Assembly (NCBI RefSeq): GCF_014281055.1
Contig: NZ_JACRSE010000005.1
Coordinates: 62,001-126,000 of the forward strand
Direction of reading: 5' to 3'
Length of the DNA: 64,000 nt
DNA from: Fluviispira vulneris
GTDB lineage: Bacteria; Bdellovibrionota_B; Oligoflexia; Silvanigrellales; Silvanigrellaceae
Translations under genes and position numbers: made by a program
Notes under the pieces: generated by a model
The model's input: the letters and a program-made list of their open reading frames with translations, nothing else
What the model was told of the DNA's origin: nothing
Database searches by the model: none
Shown here: positions 38,081 through 47,598 of the stretch, piece by piece
Layout of the letters: each line of letters opens with the position of its first letter
Position numbering within the stretch: position 1 is the stretch's first letter

Positions 38081-39454
38081 TCAAACTGATTTTTCTCTTA
38101 GAAATTTATTAAACATTTCCATGACCAATGCATGAGCAATCGCTTGTGTAAAACGATAAATATACCAAGGTAAAGAAGGGTAAAAATCATGAATCGCAGC
38201 AACGACAGATTGTTCATGCGGAGAAATTCGAAATTCTAAGCGAGCATTGGCAAATACTGGCTTCTTAACTAAAAATCCTCCTCTAATATAAAACAATTGA
38301 CGATCTAGAGAACTTCGATCAATCGAATGAAATAATGTTAATAAAGTTAAACTAAATAATTTAAAATGAATATATTCACCCTCAATTTTTGATCTAATAA
38401 AAAAGAATAAAAACTTTGGCAACCACTTTGTATATTCTTGTGCAACATCAATTGCATTCCAACCACTCGGTAAAGATAAACGTTGAACGGATCGGACGTT
38501 ATTTTCCAAAGAATTAGATATTTGATGCTTAACCGAATTTTCTTGAATCTCTTTTTCATTAGCGATTGCTTTTTCAAGGGATTTTTTTAAAGAGATTGGA
38601 TTTGGAATATATTTCTGAAAAAGTTTGATATTTTGGGGTATCATATTATATTTTAAACTATCTACTAAGGGAGAAACTATTTCATAATATTGTCCTGTAA
38701 TGAGGACAACCCAAAATTTTGAAAGATATAAAGTTGAAAGAGAAATGGGAAAAATATAGCGCTTTAATCCCATAACTCTCGCAGTTAAATGCATAAACTC
38801 AATATAAGTTATTTTTTCAGGTCCAAAGGCATCGATTGTTTCATTGTAAGTTTCTTTATTATTGATACAGAGAGAGATCATTTTTACAATATCTTCAACA
38901 TCAACTGGATAGGAATATGAATTTGCCCATCTTGGACATATCATTATTTTCAATCTCTTAACGAGTGAATAAACCATTTTAAATGAAGTGCTTCCTGCAC
39001 CAATTATAATTGCCGCACGAATTCTCGTAAGTGGCACTCCTGAACAACTTAATATTGTTTCAACCTCTTCTCGGCTTTTTAAATGACGAGATAACATTAT
39101 CTCATCGTGAGGGATAATTCCACCTAGATATATTATTTGTTTCAGCTGACATTTTTTCGCTGCTTTTGCCACATTGTCTGCAATTATAAGATCAAGATCT
39201 TCAAACTTAGCTTGAGTTAACCGAGTTCCTTTATTCATCGAATGCACTAAATAAATGAGAACCTCTGCCCCTTTCAATGCTTCTTCCGTTTCTCTTAAAT
39301 TATATAAATCACACTTTATCCATTGTATATTATCACTCTTAGTTTCTTTACGACTCAATGCTTTTAAGGTACATTTATCTGACAATTGTGCAATTAAATT
39401 CTTTCCAATGAAACCCGTTGCTCCTGCAATAACAATAACTGGCTTCTCTGACAT
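38081..39454 (-). CDS. Atypical SDR with DUF2867-type C-terminal domain
   Basis: 457 residues. VIVIAGATGFIGKNLIAQL is the NAD(P) loop and LIYLVHSMNKG follows strand 4. In place of YxxxK it reads LSRHLKSREE, so the Tyr is missing, as in many atypical SDRs. From about residue 310 a second domain (LPSGWNAIDVAQEYTKWLPKF...ISPHEQSVVAAIHDFYPSLPW) matches the DUF2867 pattern of a SRPBCC-like ligand fold. Function unknown. Tail-to-tail with the preceding plus-strand gene. Confidence 0.8.
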   Translation of the reverse strand: MSEKPVIVIAGATGFIGKNLIAQLSDKCTLKALSRKETKSDNIQWIKCDLYNLRETEEALKGAEVLIYLVHSMNKGTRLTQAKFEDLDLIIADNVAKAAKKCQLKQIIYLGGIIPHDEIMLSRHLKSREEVETILSCSGVPLTRIRAAIIIGAGSTSFKMVYSLVKRLKIMICPRWANSYSYPVDVEDIVKMISLCINNKETYNETIDAFGPEKITYIEFMHLTARVMGLKRYIFPISLSTLYLSKFWVVLITGQYYEIVSPLVDSLKYNMIPQNIKLFQKYIPNPISLKKSLEKAIANEKEIQENSVKHQISNSLENNVRSVQRLSLPSGWNAIDVAQEYTKWLPKFLFFFIRSKIEGEYIHFKLFSLTLLTLFHSIDRSSLDRQLFYIRGGFLVKKPVFANARLEFRISPHEQSVVAAIHDFYPSLPWYIYRFTQAIAHALVMEMFNKFLREKSV

Positions 39455-39486
39455 ATTGATTTCCTAATATTTAAAAGATCATCTTG

Positions 39487-40224
39487 CTAGATTTTAGGGG
39501 GTGTTCTCACATGGGTCAAGCCACCATCGACATGAAGAATCTGCCCAGTAATGAATGAACTTTTTACGCCTAATAAATAAGATATAGCTTCTGCAACATC
39601 TGCTGGTTCACCTATTCTTTTAATAGCATTCATTGCAGAAGTTGCTCGTACAACCATTTCATTTTTAACTAAATGTGCAGACATTTTTGTATTTATTAAT
39701 GAAGGAGCGACACAATTCACTCTTATTCCAGAATTTGCATATGTCATACTTAAACTTCTTACCAGCGATTCAACTGCACCCTTAGCTGCAGAAATTGCTT
39801 CATGGTTTGTTAAACCAACTCCAGCAGCTACAGATGAAATGAGAACAATCGAACCATATTTTTGCTTTTGCATAATAGGCAATATATATTTCAATGAGTA
39901 GAAAATACTATTTAAATTCAACTCAAATGTATTTTTCCATTCCTCAATTGAGGTTTGATGCAGTGGTTTCATAACAATAGATCCGATGAGATGAACATAT
40001 TCATGGATAGCTCCCATTTTTTCATAAATGGCATCCAACGTTGCTTTTACTTCATCAGGTTGAGTTGCATCTACTGAAAAAAGTTCGACATTATCTATTT
40101 CCTCACGCTTATTTCGGACTAATCCAATTACTTTTTTATCATTTCCTTCTATTCTAATGAGCTCCTGTGCTATTGTAGAATAGCATCCGTTAATAAGTAA
40201 AATCTTTTTTTCGTACATAGTCAT
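39487..40224 (-). CDS. FabG-like SDR lacking the catalytic tyrosine
   Basis: 245 residues of classical SDR architecture: dinucleotide region LLINGCYSTIAQEL, VHLIGS after strand 4, VLISSVAAGVG with the catalytic serine, and C-terminal ITGQILHVDGGLTHVRTP. The YxxxK motif reads ISAAK (after TNHEA), so tyrosine is replaced by isoleucine while lysine remains. Either a non-catalytic or mechanistically altered subfamily. ATG 40224 follows AAAGG. Confidence 0.83.
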   Translation of the reverse strand: MTMYEKKILLINGCYSTIAQELIRIEGNDKKVIGLVRNKREEIDNVELFSVDATQPDEVKATLDAIYEKMGAIHEYVHLIGSIVMKPLHQTSIEEWKNTFELNLNSIFYSLKYILPIMQKQKYGSIVLISSVAAGVGLTNHEAISAAKGAVESLVRSLSMTYANSGIRVNCVAPSLINTKMSAHLVKNEMVVRATSAMNAIKRIGEPADVAEAISYLLGVKSSFITGQILHVDGGLTHVRTPPKI

Positions 40225-40252
40225 ATTAATCTACCTTTATGTATAAGTAATT

Positions 40253-41251
40253 TTATGTTTTTGGTTTAACTATAATTATCTGTACGCCAAGACTTAAAAA
40301 ATTTTCTAAGAGAAAAAATGGAATTGTTAACACTTTCAAAAGTAAATACGAAAAAAATTTATTCTCAAAGTTAATATTTGATATTTTATTTTTATGCTTT
40401 ACTTTTTCTTGTCTGCCCAACCACCAAAGGGTAAATGCATCCAAAGTTCCGTGGCTTTTATATTCAACTATCTCCAAATTTGCTTTATTAATTGCATTTA
40501 TAAGAGTTTTTTTATTAAACACAACTGTATGTCGTGGCGTATGAAAACCTGCCCAAAATCCTTTTTGGAATTTTACGAAAAATGAATCATAATTGGGCAC
40601 TTCAATTATGAGAATTCCATCTGACATAATTTTATCTCTTAAATTTTTAAGAACAAGAATTGGGTCATATTCATGTTCTAAAACGTGCCAAAGAGTTATA
40701 ATATTAAATTTCTCTATTCCACCAATTTTATCGAACGATCCTCTAATTAATTTTATTTTTTTTAACTTATTTTCAGGGATATTATCCCAGCCTTGAGAAG
40801 ACAAATCCAAACCAAAACATTGAGCATTTGTCTTCTTTTGAGTCATAAGCAAAAAAGTTGGATTTCCGCAACCATAATCAAGAATTTTAGTAGATTCATT
40901 TATATTCGGATAAAATTTTTTTAAGTATGAAAATTTTTTTAAATCAATTCTATATTGCCCAAAGTCAACGAGCCTTGAGAATTTTCCCCAAGCTCTGCTC
41001 CCTAAATGAGGTAAATATTGATTATGATAATACTCTGCCATTTCTTCTTCACTTGGAGGATCTTTTAGAAAGACAAGGGAGCAATTATAACACTGAAAAT
41101 AATCGAAATAGCTATTATTTATTTGTAATTGCACATAACTTTTCTGCACTAAAAAAGTTTTGAATGAAAAGCAGTGTGGGCATTTAGTTGTTTCTTGATA
41201 ATAAATCATATTACCATTTTCAATATTCAAATTAAAATGCAAAGCGTTCAT
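40253..41251 (-). CDS. Zinc-ribbon class I methyltransferase
   Basis: 332 residues. An N-terminal zinc ribbon (CPHCFS about residue 24 and CYNCSLVFLKDPP about 55) is followed by the SAM domain: ILDYGCGNPTFLL, CFGLDLS, LWHVLEHEYDP, IIEVPNYDSFF. Same architecture as the methyltransferase at 5778-6758 but divergent in sequence. The C-terminus is hydrophobic (VLTIPFFLLENFLSLGVQIIIV), suggesting membrane association. It lies just downstream of the SDR's operon neighbour position. Acceptor unknown. Confidence 0.82.
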   Translation of the reverse strand: MNALHFNLNIENGNMIYYQETTKCPHCFSFKTFLVQKSYVQLQINNSYFDYFQCYNCSLVFLKDPPSEEEMAEYYHNQYLPHLGSRAWGKFSRLVDFGQYRIDLKKFSYLKKFYPNINESTKILDYGCGNPTFLLMTQKKTNAQCFGLDLSSQGWDNIPENKLKKIKLIRGSFDKIGGIEKFNIITLWHVLEHEYDPILVLKNLRDKIMSDGILIIEVPNYDSFFVKFQKGFWAGFHTPRHTVVFNKKTLINAINKANLEIVEYKSHGTLDAFTLWWLGRQEKVKHKNKISNINFENKFFSYLLLKVLTIPFFLLENFLSLGVQIIIVKPKT

Positions 41252-41467
41252 TTAATATTTTAAAATTCCAATCTATCTTAACATACATGAGAATAGGTTT
41301 TATACAATACGAATCCATGTTTTTTGTATAAGCTAAGAATATATTCTTAGTACCTCTCTTTCAAAAAATTTGTTAAGCCTCTAGCTTGAAAATTAACTTT
41401 AGAAAAACTAGAATGCCTATTAAGAATTCAAAAACTGTTCAGTTACTTAATATTGTGGAATATAAAA

Positions 41468-42196
41468 ATGGATGTAAATTTAAACAAAGATTCCGCTAAA
41501 GCGTATAATAATATTTCTTTCCAAAATTTTCATTTTAGCCTACTTAAGCAGGAACACTTTAATCAAGCAAAAGAGTGCTTAGCAAGAGTCTTCTGTACAG
41601 ATGGAGCAATGCTAAAACACTTGCAGGTCCAACAGAATGACTTAAATGAGTTCTTAGATGGTTTGTTAAATCATGCAATTCCACAACAGCTGAGTTGGAT
41701 AGCAGTCGATAAGTCAACACAAAAAATAGTAGCGGTGCGTGTTCTGACTGATTTTTATGATAACTACTTACCTCAATCACCATTAACAAAAGAACTTACA
41801 ATTATAAAAGATTTAATTACCACACTTTATGATATCGAATCTGAAGAATTGAATGTACAAAAAAACACTTTACTTCATACTTGGATGACAGCAGTCGAAA
41901 AGGATTATCAAAAAAAAGGACTTTTAAAAAGTTTGTATATGCTAGGCTCGAACCGGGCTAAAAGTCTTGGCTTTACTTCATGTATTGGAGAAGCGAGTAA
42001 CATACACAATCTTAATTTTTTAAAAAAATATACAAAGATTAATCAATTAAATTCTATAATTTACAAAAATTATCAATACAATGAAATTTTTCCCTTTGCT
42101 GATATGCAAGAACATGTAGAATGTGTGCATTATAAATATCCACTACAATTCTATCCTGAAGCTGAAGAATACAGCTCAATATATTCAAAAATATAG
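41468..42196 (+). CDS. GNAT acetyltransferase, arylalkylamine NAT-like, copy 1
   Basis: About 242 residues from ATG 41468 (an earlier TTG lacks support). The GNAT acetyl-CoA region is HTWMTAVEKDYQKKGLLKSLYMLG, where a Q/R-x-x-G-x pattern holds, then AKSLGFTSCIGEASNIHNLNFLKKY and a 'Y.nY.yneifPF' end. This order recalls insect-type arylalkylamine N-acetyltransferases. It shares long blocks with the gene at 44715-45392, so the two are paralogues flanking the oxygenase and decarboxylase genes. Amine acetylation is inferred from fold and context only. Confidence 0.7.
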   Translation: MDVNLNKDSAKAYNNISFQNFHFSLLKQEHFNQAKECLARVFCTDGAMLKHLQVQQNDLNEFLDGLLNHAIPQQLSWIAVDKSTQKIVAVRVLTDFYDNYLPQSPLTKELTIIKDLITTLYDIESEELNVQKNTLLHTWMTAVEKDYQKKGLLKSLYMLGSNRAKSLGFTSCIGEASNIHNLNFLKKYTKINQLNSIIYKNYQYNEIFPFADMQEHVECVHYKYPLQFYPEAEEYSSIYSKI

Positions 42197-42492
42197 AAAA
42201 GACGAATTGTTAAAAAAAAGAATAAAATGAATTTATTATCAAATATAATTCTTTATAAAAAGCAAACAAAAAAAATAGACCTATTCAAACAATACAAACA
42301 GTAAAGATAACTAAGTTATTTTTACTTTAATCTAGATTATCAAAATTTATAATGTCATATATAATATATTCTATAATTACCTTTTAAAAATTAATTAATT
42401 ATAAAATCTTGACAAGAATTTTTTATATGATAATTTTTCAAAACGTTTTCAAATTTATAACTCTTTTATTTTTTAATAAAATTGGAGGCTAA
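42197..42492. other. AT-rich gap with candidate promoter
   Basis: 296 bp without a gene and with extremely low GC. It contains a perfect -35 TTGACA (42409-42414) followed at 16 bp by a TAATTT-like -10 (42431-42436), which could drive the oxygenase gene whose GGAGGC ribosome site ends the gap. I see no hairpin terminator and no small ORF worth reporting. Confidence 0.4.
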
Positions 42493-43290
42493 ATGGATAA
42501 TTCAATAATTGAAAGAACAATAGAAATAAAACAAAAATCAATTGAAAACTTAATACAAAATGAAACATTAGCACTCATAGTAGAAAATTTTTATGCCGCT
42601 GACTTATGTGATTCGCTGTATATTAAACTCCAAAAAGATAAAAATTCTGAAATATATACTCATGAAACAATAGAAGACAATAAATTAGTCTTACAAAACT
42701 ATGGGGTCAATCGCATCGGATTACCTTTTAATTCAACTTATAATACATCTGATGCAGAGTTAATAAATGCATATTATAGAGAGGCTCAAGTTGCTAGAGA
42801 AAGACTCAGACAGCATTGCTATCCTGCTTTTACACCTATTGATAAATTGCGTTTAATTTTAGATGAAGTATTTATTCCTGGTGCTAGTGTTGCACATTTT
42901 CAAAATAAAAAAATGTTAACAGGAATTGCTAGAATAAGTTCAGAATCTCTCTCTTACCTATCAGAAATTCAACCTCATTTTGATGCTCTCCCCTTAAAAT
43001 ATGCTGAATTTGATAAACAATTAGCAGCTAATATCTATCTCAATACCCCTGAAGATGGAGGGGAACTTGAATTGTGGAATTCCCTCGATTTAACACCTTT
43101 GACTCAAGTTCCAAAAAATTGGCGAGAAAAATTGCCACCTTCTATAAAAATAAAACCTAAAAAAGGTGATCTCATTATTTTTAACTGTAGAAAGCCTCAC
43201 GCTATCTGCGCATTTAAAGGCAAAGAAAGAATAACAATTCAAGTTTTTATAGGATATAAAGAGGGCATGCCTCTCATGCTTTGGAATTAA
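42493..43290 (+). CDS. 2-oxoglutarate/Fe(II)-dependent oxygenase
   Basis: 265 residues. The facial triad is visible: H162 and D164 in QPHFDALP, H236 in RKPHAICAF, and R246 ten residues later for 2-oxoglutarate. ANIYLNTPEDGGELELW lies between, as in prolyl-hydroxylase-like 2OG-Fe(II) oxygenases. ATG 42493 follows GGAGG. The PLP decarboxylase gene starts 22 bp downstream. It probably hydroxylates an amino acid or amine of the cassette. Substrate unknown. Confidence 0.82.
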   Translation: MDNSIIERTIEIKQKSIENLIQNETLALIVENFYAADLCDSLYIKLQKDKNSEIYTHETIEDNKLVLQNYGVNRIGLPFNSTYNTSDAELINAYYREAQVARERLRQHCYPAFTPIDKLRLILDEVFIPGASVAHFQNKKMLTGIARISSESLSYLSEIQPHFDALPLKYAEFDKQLAANIYLNTPEDGGELELWNSLDLTPLTQVPKNWREKLPPSIKIKPKKGDLIIFNCRKPHAICAFKGKERITIQVFIGYKEGMPLMLWN

Positions 43291-43312
43291 TATTGCCTTA
43301 GGAGTTTAACAA

Positions 43313-44713
43313 ATGGAACAAGATTTTAAAAAAGCTTTAAATATTATTTCTGATTGGATTCTGGAATATAGCACTCAGAAAAATAATTTACCTGTTTCTC
43401 CTAAATTAAAATTTGGGGATATCTATAAACAAATTCCAAAATGTCCCCCAGAAAATGCTGAGAGTTTTTCTACTCTCTTTACAGATTTTAAACAAAAGAT
43501 TTTGCCAGGTTTAATGCATTGGCAAAGCAATAATTTTTTTGGCCTATTTCCAAATACAACCAGCCCACCATCAATTCTTGCCGAAATGTTAATTGCAACT
43601 TTAAATGTTCAATGTATGAACTGGACAGCATCACCCGCAGCAACAGAACTTGAAATCAGTGTAATGGAATGGTTAAGAGATCTTATTGGCTTACCAAAAG
43701 AGTTCTCTGGTGTTCTTCAAGATTCTGCCTCAAGCTCTACTCTCATTGCCACACTGATTGCACGTGAAAAAGCAACAGATTTTTTCAGTAATTTAAAAGG
43801 AACAGGACTTGCTCCTCTCGTTGCCTATTGCTCATCTGAAGCACATTTTTCTATAGAAAAAGGCATAAAAATCGCTGGGATTGGCAGTCAAAATTTGAGA
43901 AAAATACCGACCTGTGAAAATCAGAAAATGAACACAGATATACTTTTGTCCACGATTGAAGAAGATATTAAAAATGGTTTTAAACCCTTTTTAGTGGTGG
44001 GTGCTTTGGGGACTACAGGCTCAACTGCTATCGATGACTTAGAAAAAATATCTGCTATTACAAAAAAATATAATTTATGGTTCCATATCGATGCAGCATA
44101 TGCAGGCGCAGCACTTATTCTTCCCGAAATAAGAGATATAGCAAAAGGCTATGAACTTGCTGACAGCATAGTTTTTAATCCTCATAAATGGCTTTTAACT
44201 TCTTTTGAATGCTCTGCATTTTTTCTAAAAGAAAAAAATAATTTAGTCCGAACATTTTCAGTTAAAACACCTGAGTATTTGAAAGAAACTCATTTTGAAG
44301 AAAATACAAATTTTAGCGACTGGAGTCTAGGCCTCGGCCGTCGCTTCCGTGCACTCAAACTTTGGTTCGTAATCCGCTGGTATGGCACAGATAAATTACG
44401 AGAAATTATAAGAAATCATATTTTACTTGGGCAAAAAATGGAAAATTGGATTGCCAATGATTCAGAATTTGAAATTCTCACACAAAGAAATTTTAACCTA
44501 ATTTGCTTTCGATTTCGTTCTTCCGATGAAGTAAATTTAAAAATTATAGATCATATAAACTCATCTGGAAAATTCTTTTTGGGACATACTAAAATAAATA
44601 ATCAAGTCGCAATTCGTATAGTATTTGGACAAATTGATATTCAAGAAGATCATTTACAATCTTTTTGGTATGAAATACAAAATATTGCTAAAAAATTTAA
44701 AAAGGAAATCTAA
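43313..44713 (+). CDS. PLP-dependent group II (aromatic-type) amino-acid decarboxylase
   Basis: 466 residues, the normal length. WFHIDAAYAGAALILPE holds the PLP-contacting Asp and Ala, and FNPHKWLLTSFECSAFFLK carries the Schiff-base lysine K292. PNTTSPPSILAEML and NWTASPAATELEISVMEWL match the aromatic-L-amino-acid decarboxylase subgroup (DDC, tyrosine/tryptophan decarboxylases). Converts an amino acid to an amine plus CO2. Its neighbours, a 2OG oxygenase and two AANAT-like GNATs, suggest the amine is further hydroxylated and acetylated. Confidence 0.9.
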   Translation: MEQDFKKALNIISDWILEYSTQKNNLPVSPKLKFGDIYKQIPKCPPENAESFSTLFTDFKQKILPGLMHWQSNNFFGLFPNTTSPPSILAEMLIATLNVQCMNWTASPAATELEISVMEWLRDLIGLPKEFSGVLQDSASSSTLIATLIAREKATDFFSNLKGTGLAPLVAYCSSEAHFSIEKGIKIAGIGSQNLRKIPTCENQKMNTDILLSTIEEDIKNGFKPFLVVGALGTTGSTAIDDLEKISAITKKYNLWFHIDAAYAGAALILPEIRDIAKGYELADSIVFNPHKWLLTSFECSAFFLKEKNNLVRTFSVKTPEYLKETHFEENTNFSDWSLGLGRRFRALKLWFVIRWYGTDKLREIIRNHILLGQKMENWIANDSEFEILTQRNFNLICFRFRSSDEVNLKIIDHINSSGKFFLGHTKINNQVAIRIVFGQIDIQEDHLQSFWYEIQNIAKKFKKEI

Positions 44714-44714
44714 T

Positions 44715-45392
44715 ATGAAAGACACAGATTTTAACTTTTGTATATTAAATGATGAGTATTTTAATCAAGCAAAATTTTGCTTGATTAAAGTTTTTATAGA
44801 AAATGAACCTATGGGAAAGCATTTAAAACTCAGTGAAGATGATTTAACTGAATTTGTAGAAGGATTATTAATACACGCATTTCCACAAAAATTATCATGG
44901 ATCGCAATTGATAATACCACAAATAAAATTGCTGCTGTAAGAATCTTAACAGATGTATACAATGATTATTCACCTGTTATTCATTCTTCAAAAAAATTAA
45001 ATATCATTTTCAACTTTCTTGAATCACTTTATTCGAATCATGAGAAAGTTTTGCAGGTAAAAAAAACAACTTTACTCCACACTTGGATGACAGCTGTGGC
45101 AGAAGAGCATCAACAAAAAGGATTGTTAAAAACATTATTTAAACATGGAGCTCATTGGGCTAAAAAACAAGGATTTCAATATTGTATAGGAGAAGCGACC
45201 AATATTCACAATCTTAATTTCCTTAAAAAGTATACTGAGTTTTCACAATTGAACGCAATTGAATATAAAAAATTTGAGTTCAATAATTCTTATCCTTTTC
45301 AAAATCTAGAAGAACATTTAGAGGGAGTTTTATATTACTATCCTTTACAATATTTTCCTGAAATTGAAAAAGACATGCCAGCAATGTATTAG
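44715..45392 (+). CDS. GNAT acetyltransferase, arylalkylamine NAT-like, copy 2
   Basis: About 225 residues from ATG 44715, with AAGGA upstream and 1 bp after the decarboxylase stop. A longer frame from 44625 lies inside the decarboxylase gene and is not needed. Paralogue of copy 1: shared LLHTWMTAV, QQKGLLKTLF, CIGEATNIHNLNFLKKYTEF and YPLQYFPE blocks. It is directly coupled to the decarboxylase, so acetyl (or acyl) transfer to the amine product is the natural reading. Its stop interlocks with the bioD/A stop on the other strand by 4 bp. Confidence 0.72.
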   Translation: MKDTDFNFCILNDEYFNQAKFCLIKVFIENEPMGKHLKLSEDDLTEFVEGLLIHAFPQKLSWIAIDNTTNKIAAVRILTDVYNDYSPVIHSSKKLNIIFNFLESLYSNHEKVLQVKKTTLLHTWMTAVAEEHQQKGLLKTLFKHGAHWAKKQGFQYCIGEATNIHNLNFLKKYTEFSQLNAIEYKKFEFNNSYPFQNLEEHLEGVLYYYPLQYFPEIEKDMPAMY

Positions 45393-47581
45393 CAATCTTC
45401 TTTCAATAAATTATACACTGTATTTAATATACCATTCAATCTTTTTTTCGTTGAGTTAAAACTTGCTAAAATATAAATTACGTTTCCTAAAGGACGAATA
45501 GCTATATCTAAATCTTGCAGTTTTTCTACGATTGATTTTGCTCTCAACGAAGCATATCCTGCTTCAGTATCAGACAGTTCAACGGCAAATATACTTCCAA
45601 AAGCAAAAACTCCGGTAACAGAATCAAGACAAGATATTTTTTCTACATAAGCATAATTCCATAAATTACAGATAGTATCTCTTTCAGGGCAATAATGAAG
45701 TGAAGCTTGTATTTCATCGATTGCTTCCAATGCGACAGCACAACCAACTGGCGTTGCTGTATAAGAATGTCCATGTAAAAGAGCTGTTGACAAATCATCA
45801 CCTAGGAAGCAGTTAAAATAGTCTTCACTTGCTAAAGTAACAGACATAGGCAATAAACCACCTGTTAAAAGTTTTGCATAGCAAGCAATATCTGGATTTA
45901 TATTCAACAATTGTGCCGCTGTTATTTTGCCAAGTCGCCAAAAACCGGTAAAAACCTCATCAATAATGACAGGTATATTTCTTTTTTGGCACTCATAAAT
46001 AAGTTGCTTTTGAAAGAGAGGATCGATGAGCTTCATACCACCAGCCCCTTGAATAATAGGCTCTAACAGCAAGGCACCTATCGCTATATTTTCAGAAGCA
46101 ATATATTCCAATTGAGTTTGAATATAGGAAGAATAAATTTCTGATAAATGCGTTTTTTGTCGTTCATCATCAAAAAATGACCCTAATGATTGAAAAGGCA
46201 TGGTAAAAGTATTTTCAGTAGACATACCCTTAGGAAGACTCACAATGTATTTTTTATTTTTGAGAGCTATTTTTGGATAATCTAACCAAAATCCTTTTGG
46301 AGTATACCAATGTTCATTGTTTTTAAATATATTTGGATTTGTTGCATTCATGGATGCATTTGTATCACCATGATATGAATCTTTTAAACCTATTATATAA
46401 ACGTCGATCTTTTTATTATCTTTTGGAAATCCAATAGATTTTCTAAATGCAATTTTCAAAGCAATTTCAACTGCACTCGATCCATTATCCGAATAGAATA
46501 CCCGATTCGCCCAACCTCTCCCAACAGTATTGATTAATTTATGAGTCAGTTTTGCAACGGGTTCATGAACATTACCAGGGAACATTACATGACCATATCG
46601 ACCCGCTGCGTGCACCGCTGCTTGAGCTAGCTTTACGGATCCATGGCCGATTCCTTGCGTCCACCAACTTGCAGATGCATCATATGAAATTTGTGAAAGT
46701 AAATTATTATTACTTTCCTGCTGCAACTTTAAAAAATGTATATTGTCGTTAAATGCGCTCTCTATATATTTAGCAGATTTTATATTTTTATGTTGAGTAA
46801 AAGGCCACCATATATGCTTATTAGCAATATCGATATACTCGTCAATTATTTGAATTCTACTTAAATGATAGTTTGAAAGAAACCTAAATACATTTAAAAA
46901 TTCATTTAAATTAATATTAAACCACAATTCAAGTTCTTGTGAATAATTATCATTCTGCCTAATATCTTCTAATTTATTCAAATTTTTCATTTCAAAAACA
47001 GGATATTTTTCATTATAATACTTCTTTAGAAATTCACCATTCTCATGTTCACCTGAAAAAAGAAGAATACAAGTTATATTGTACCCACGGCTTTCAAGCA
47101 AAGATATCGAACTGATTGTGCATGAAATTCCCCCTAATTTTGCATCTGCTATAAAAATCACAGGCAATCTCAGAGGCCGATAAAAATCACATTGAAGATT
47201 GCCAGACAATGATGGCGAAGCAACTCCACCAGCACCTTCGATTAAGACAAAATGAGCTTGATTTTGTTTAATCTCATCACGTATCATTATTAAAAGTTTT
47301 TCTTCAAAATCTTCTAAAGATAAGTTCCCAGATAATGCACGATGAGGTGAAACTGGTTCAGATAATGAGAAAAGAGTTTTTGCACTCACTTTAGCAGATT
47401 GATTGTATTTTTTAACGAATGATGAATCTGAATCTTTTGGGAATCCAGTTTGAATCGGTTTTAAATAAAGTGTATTAACTTTTTCATGCGCTGCTGCCAA
47501 ACAAAGTCCAGTGGAAAATAAAGTTTTACCTATATCTGTATTTGCACCCATAACATAAAATGCAGGATATTTTGTTAACAT
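45389..47581 (-). CDS. BioD-BioA fusion: dethiobiotin synthetase / DAPA aminotransferase
   Basis: 730 residues. About 1-230 is BioD: FYVMGANTDIGKTLFSTGL (P-loop), LKPIQTGFP and LIEGAGGVASP. About 255-730 is BioA, a class III PLP aminotransferase: WWPFTQH, ASWWTQGIGHG, DSYHGDTNASMN, VIIDEVFTGFWRLG and YAKLLTGGLLPM with the PLP lysine. The order BioD-BioA is that of the bifunctional plant/fungal BIO3-BIO1 enzyme, whereas most bacteria encode separate proteins. It performs the two steps between BioF and BioB. AAAGGAAG precedes ATG 47581. Last gene of the bio operon. Confidence 0.93.
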   Translation of the reverse strand: MLTKYPAFYVMGANTDIGKTLFSTGLCLAAAHEKVNTLYLKPIQTGFPKDSDSSFVKKYNQSAKVSAKTLFSLSEPVSPHRALSGNLSLEDFEEKLLIMIRDEIKQNQAHFVLIEGAGGVASPSLSGNLQCDFYRPLRLPVIFIADAKLGGISCTISSISLLESRGYNITCILLFSGEHENGEFLKKYYNEKYPVFEMKNLNKLEDIRQNDNYSQELELWFNINLNEFLNVFRFLSNYHLSRIQIIDEYIDIANKHIWWPFTQHKNIKSAKYIESAFNDNIHFLKLQQESNNNLLSQISYDASASWWTQGIGHGSVKLAQAAVHAAGRYGHVMFPGNVHEPVAKLTHKLINTVGRGWANRVFYSDNGSSAVEIALKIAFRKSIGFPKDNKKIDVYIIGLKDSYHGDTNASMNATNPNIFKNNEHWYTPKGFWLDYPKIALKNKKYIVSLPKGMSTENTFTMPFQSLGSFFDDERQKTHLSEIYSSYIQTQLEYIASENIAIGALLLEPIIQGAGGMKLIDPLFQKQLIYECQKRNIPVIIDEVFTGFWRLGKITAAQLLNINPDIACYAKLLTGGLLPMSVTLASEDYFNCFLGDDLSTALLHGHSYTATPVGCAVALEAIDEIQASLHYCPERDTICNLWNYAYVEKISCLDSVTGVFAFGSIFAVELSDTEAGYASLRAKSIVEKLQDLDIAIRPLGNVIYILASFNSTKKRLNGILNTVYNLLKEDC

Positions 47582-47598
47582 AAATCTTCCTTTAAAAT

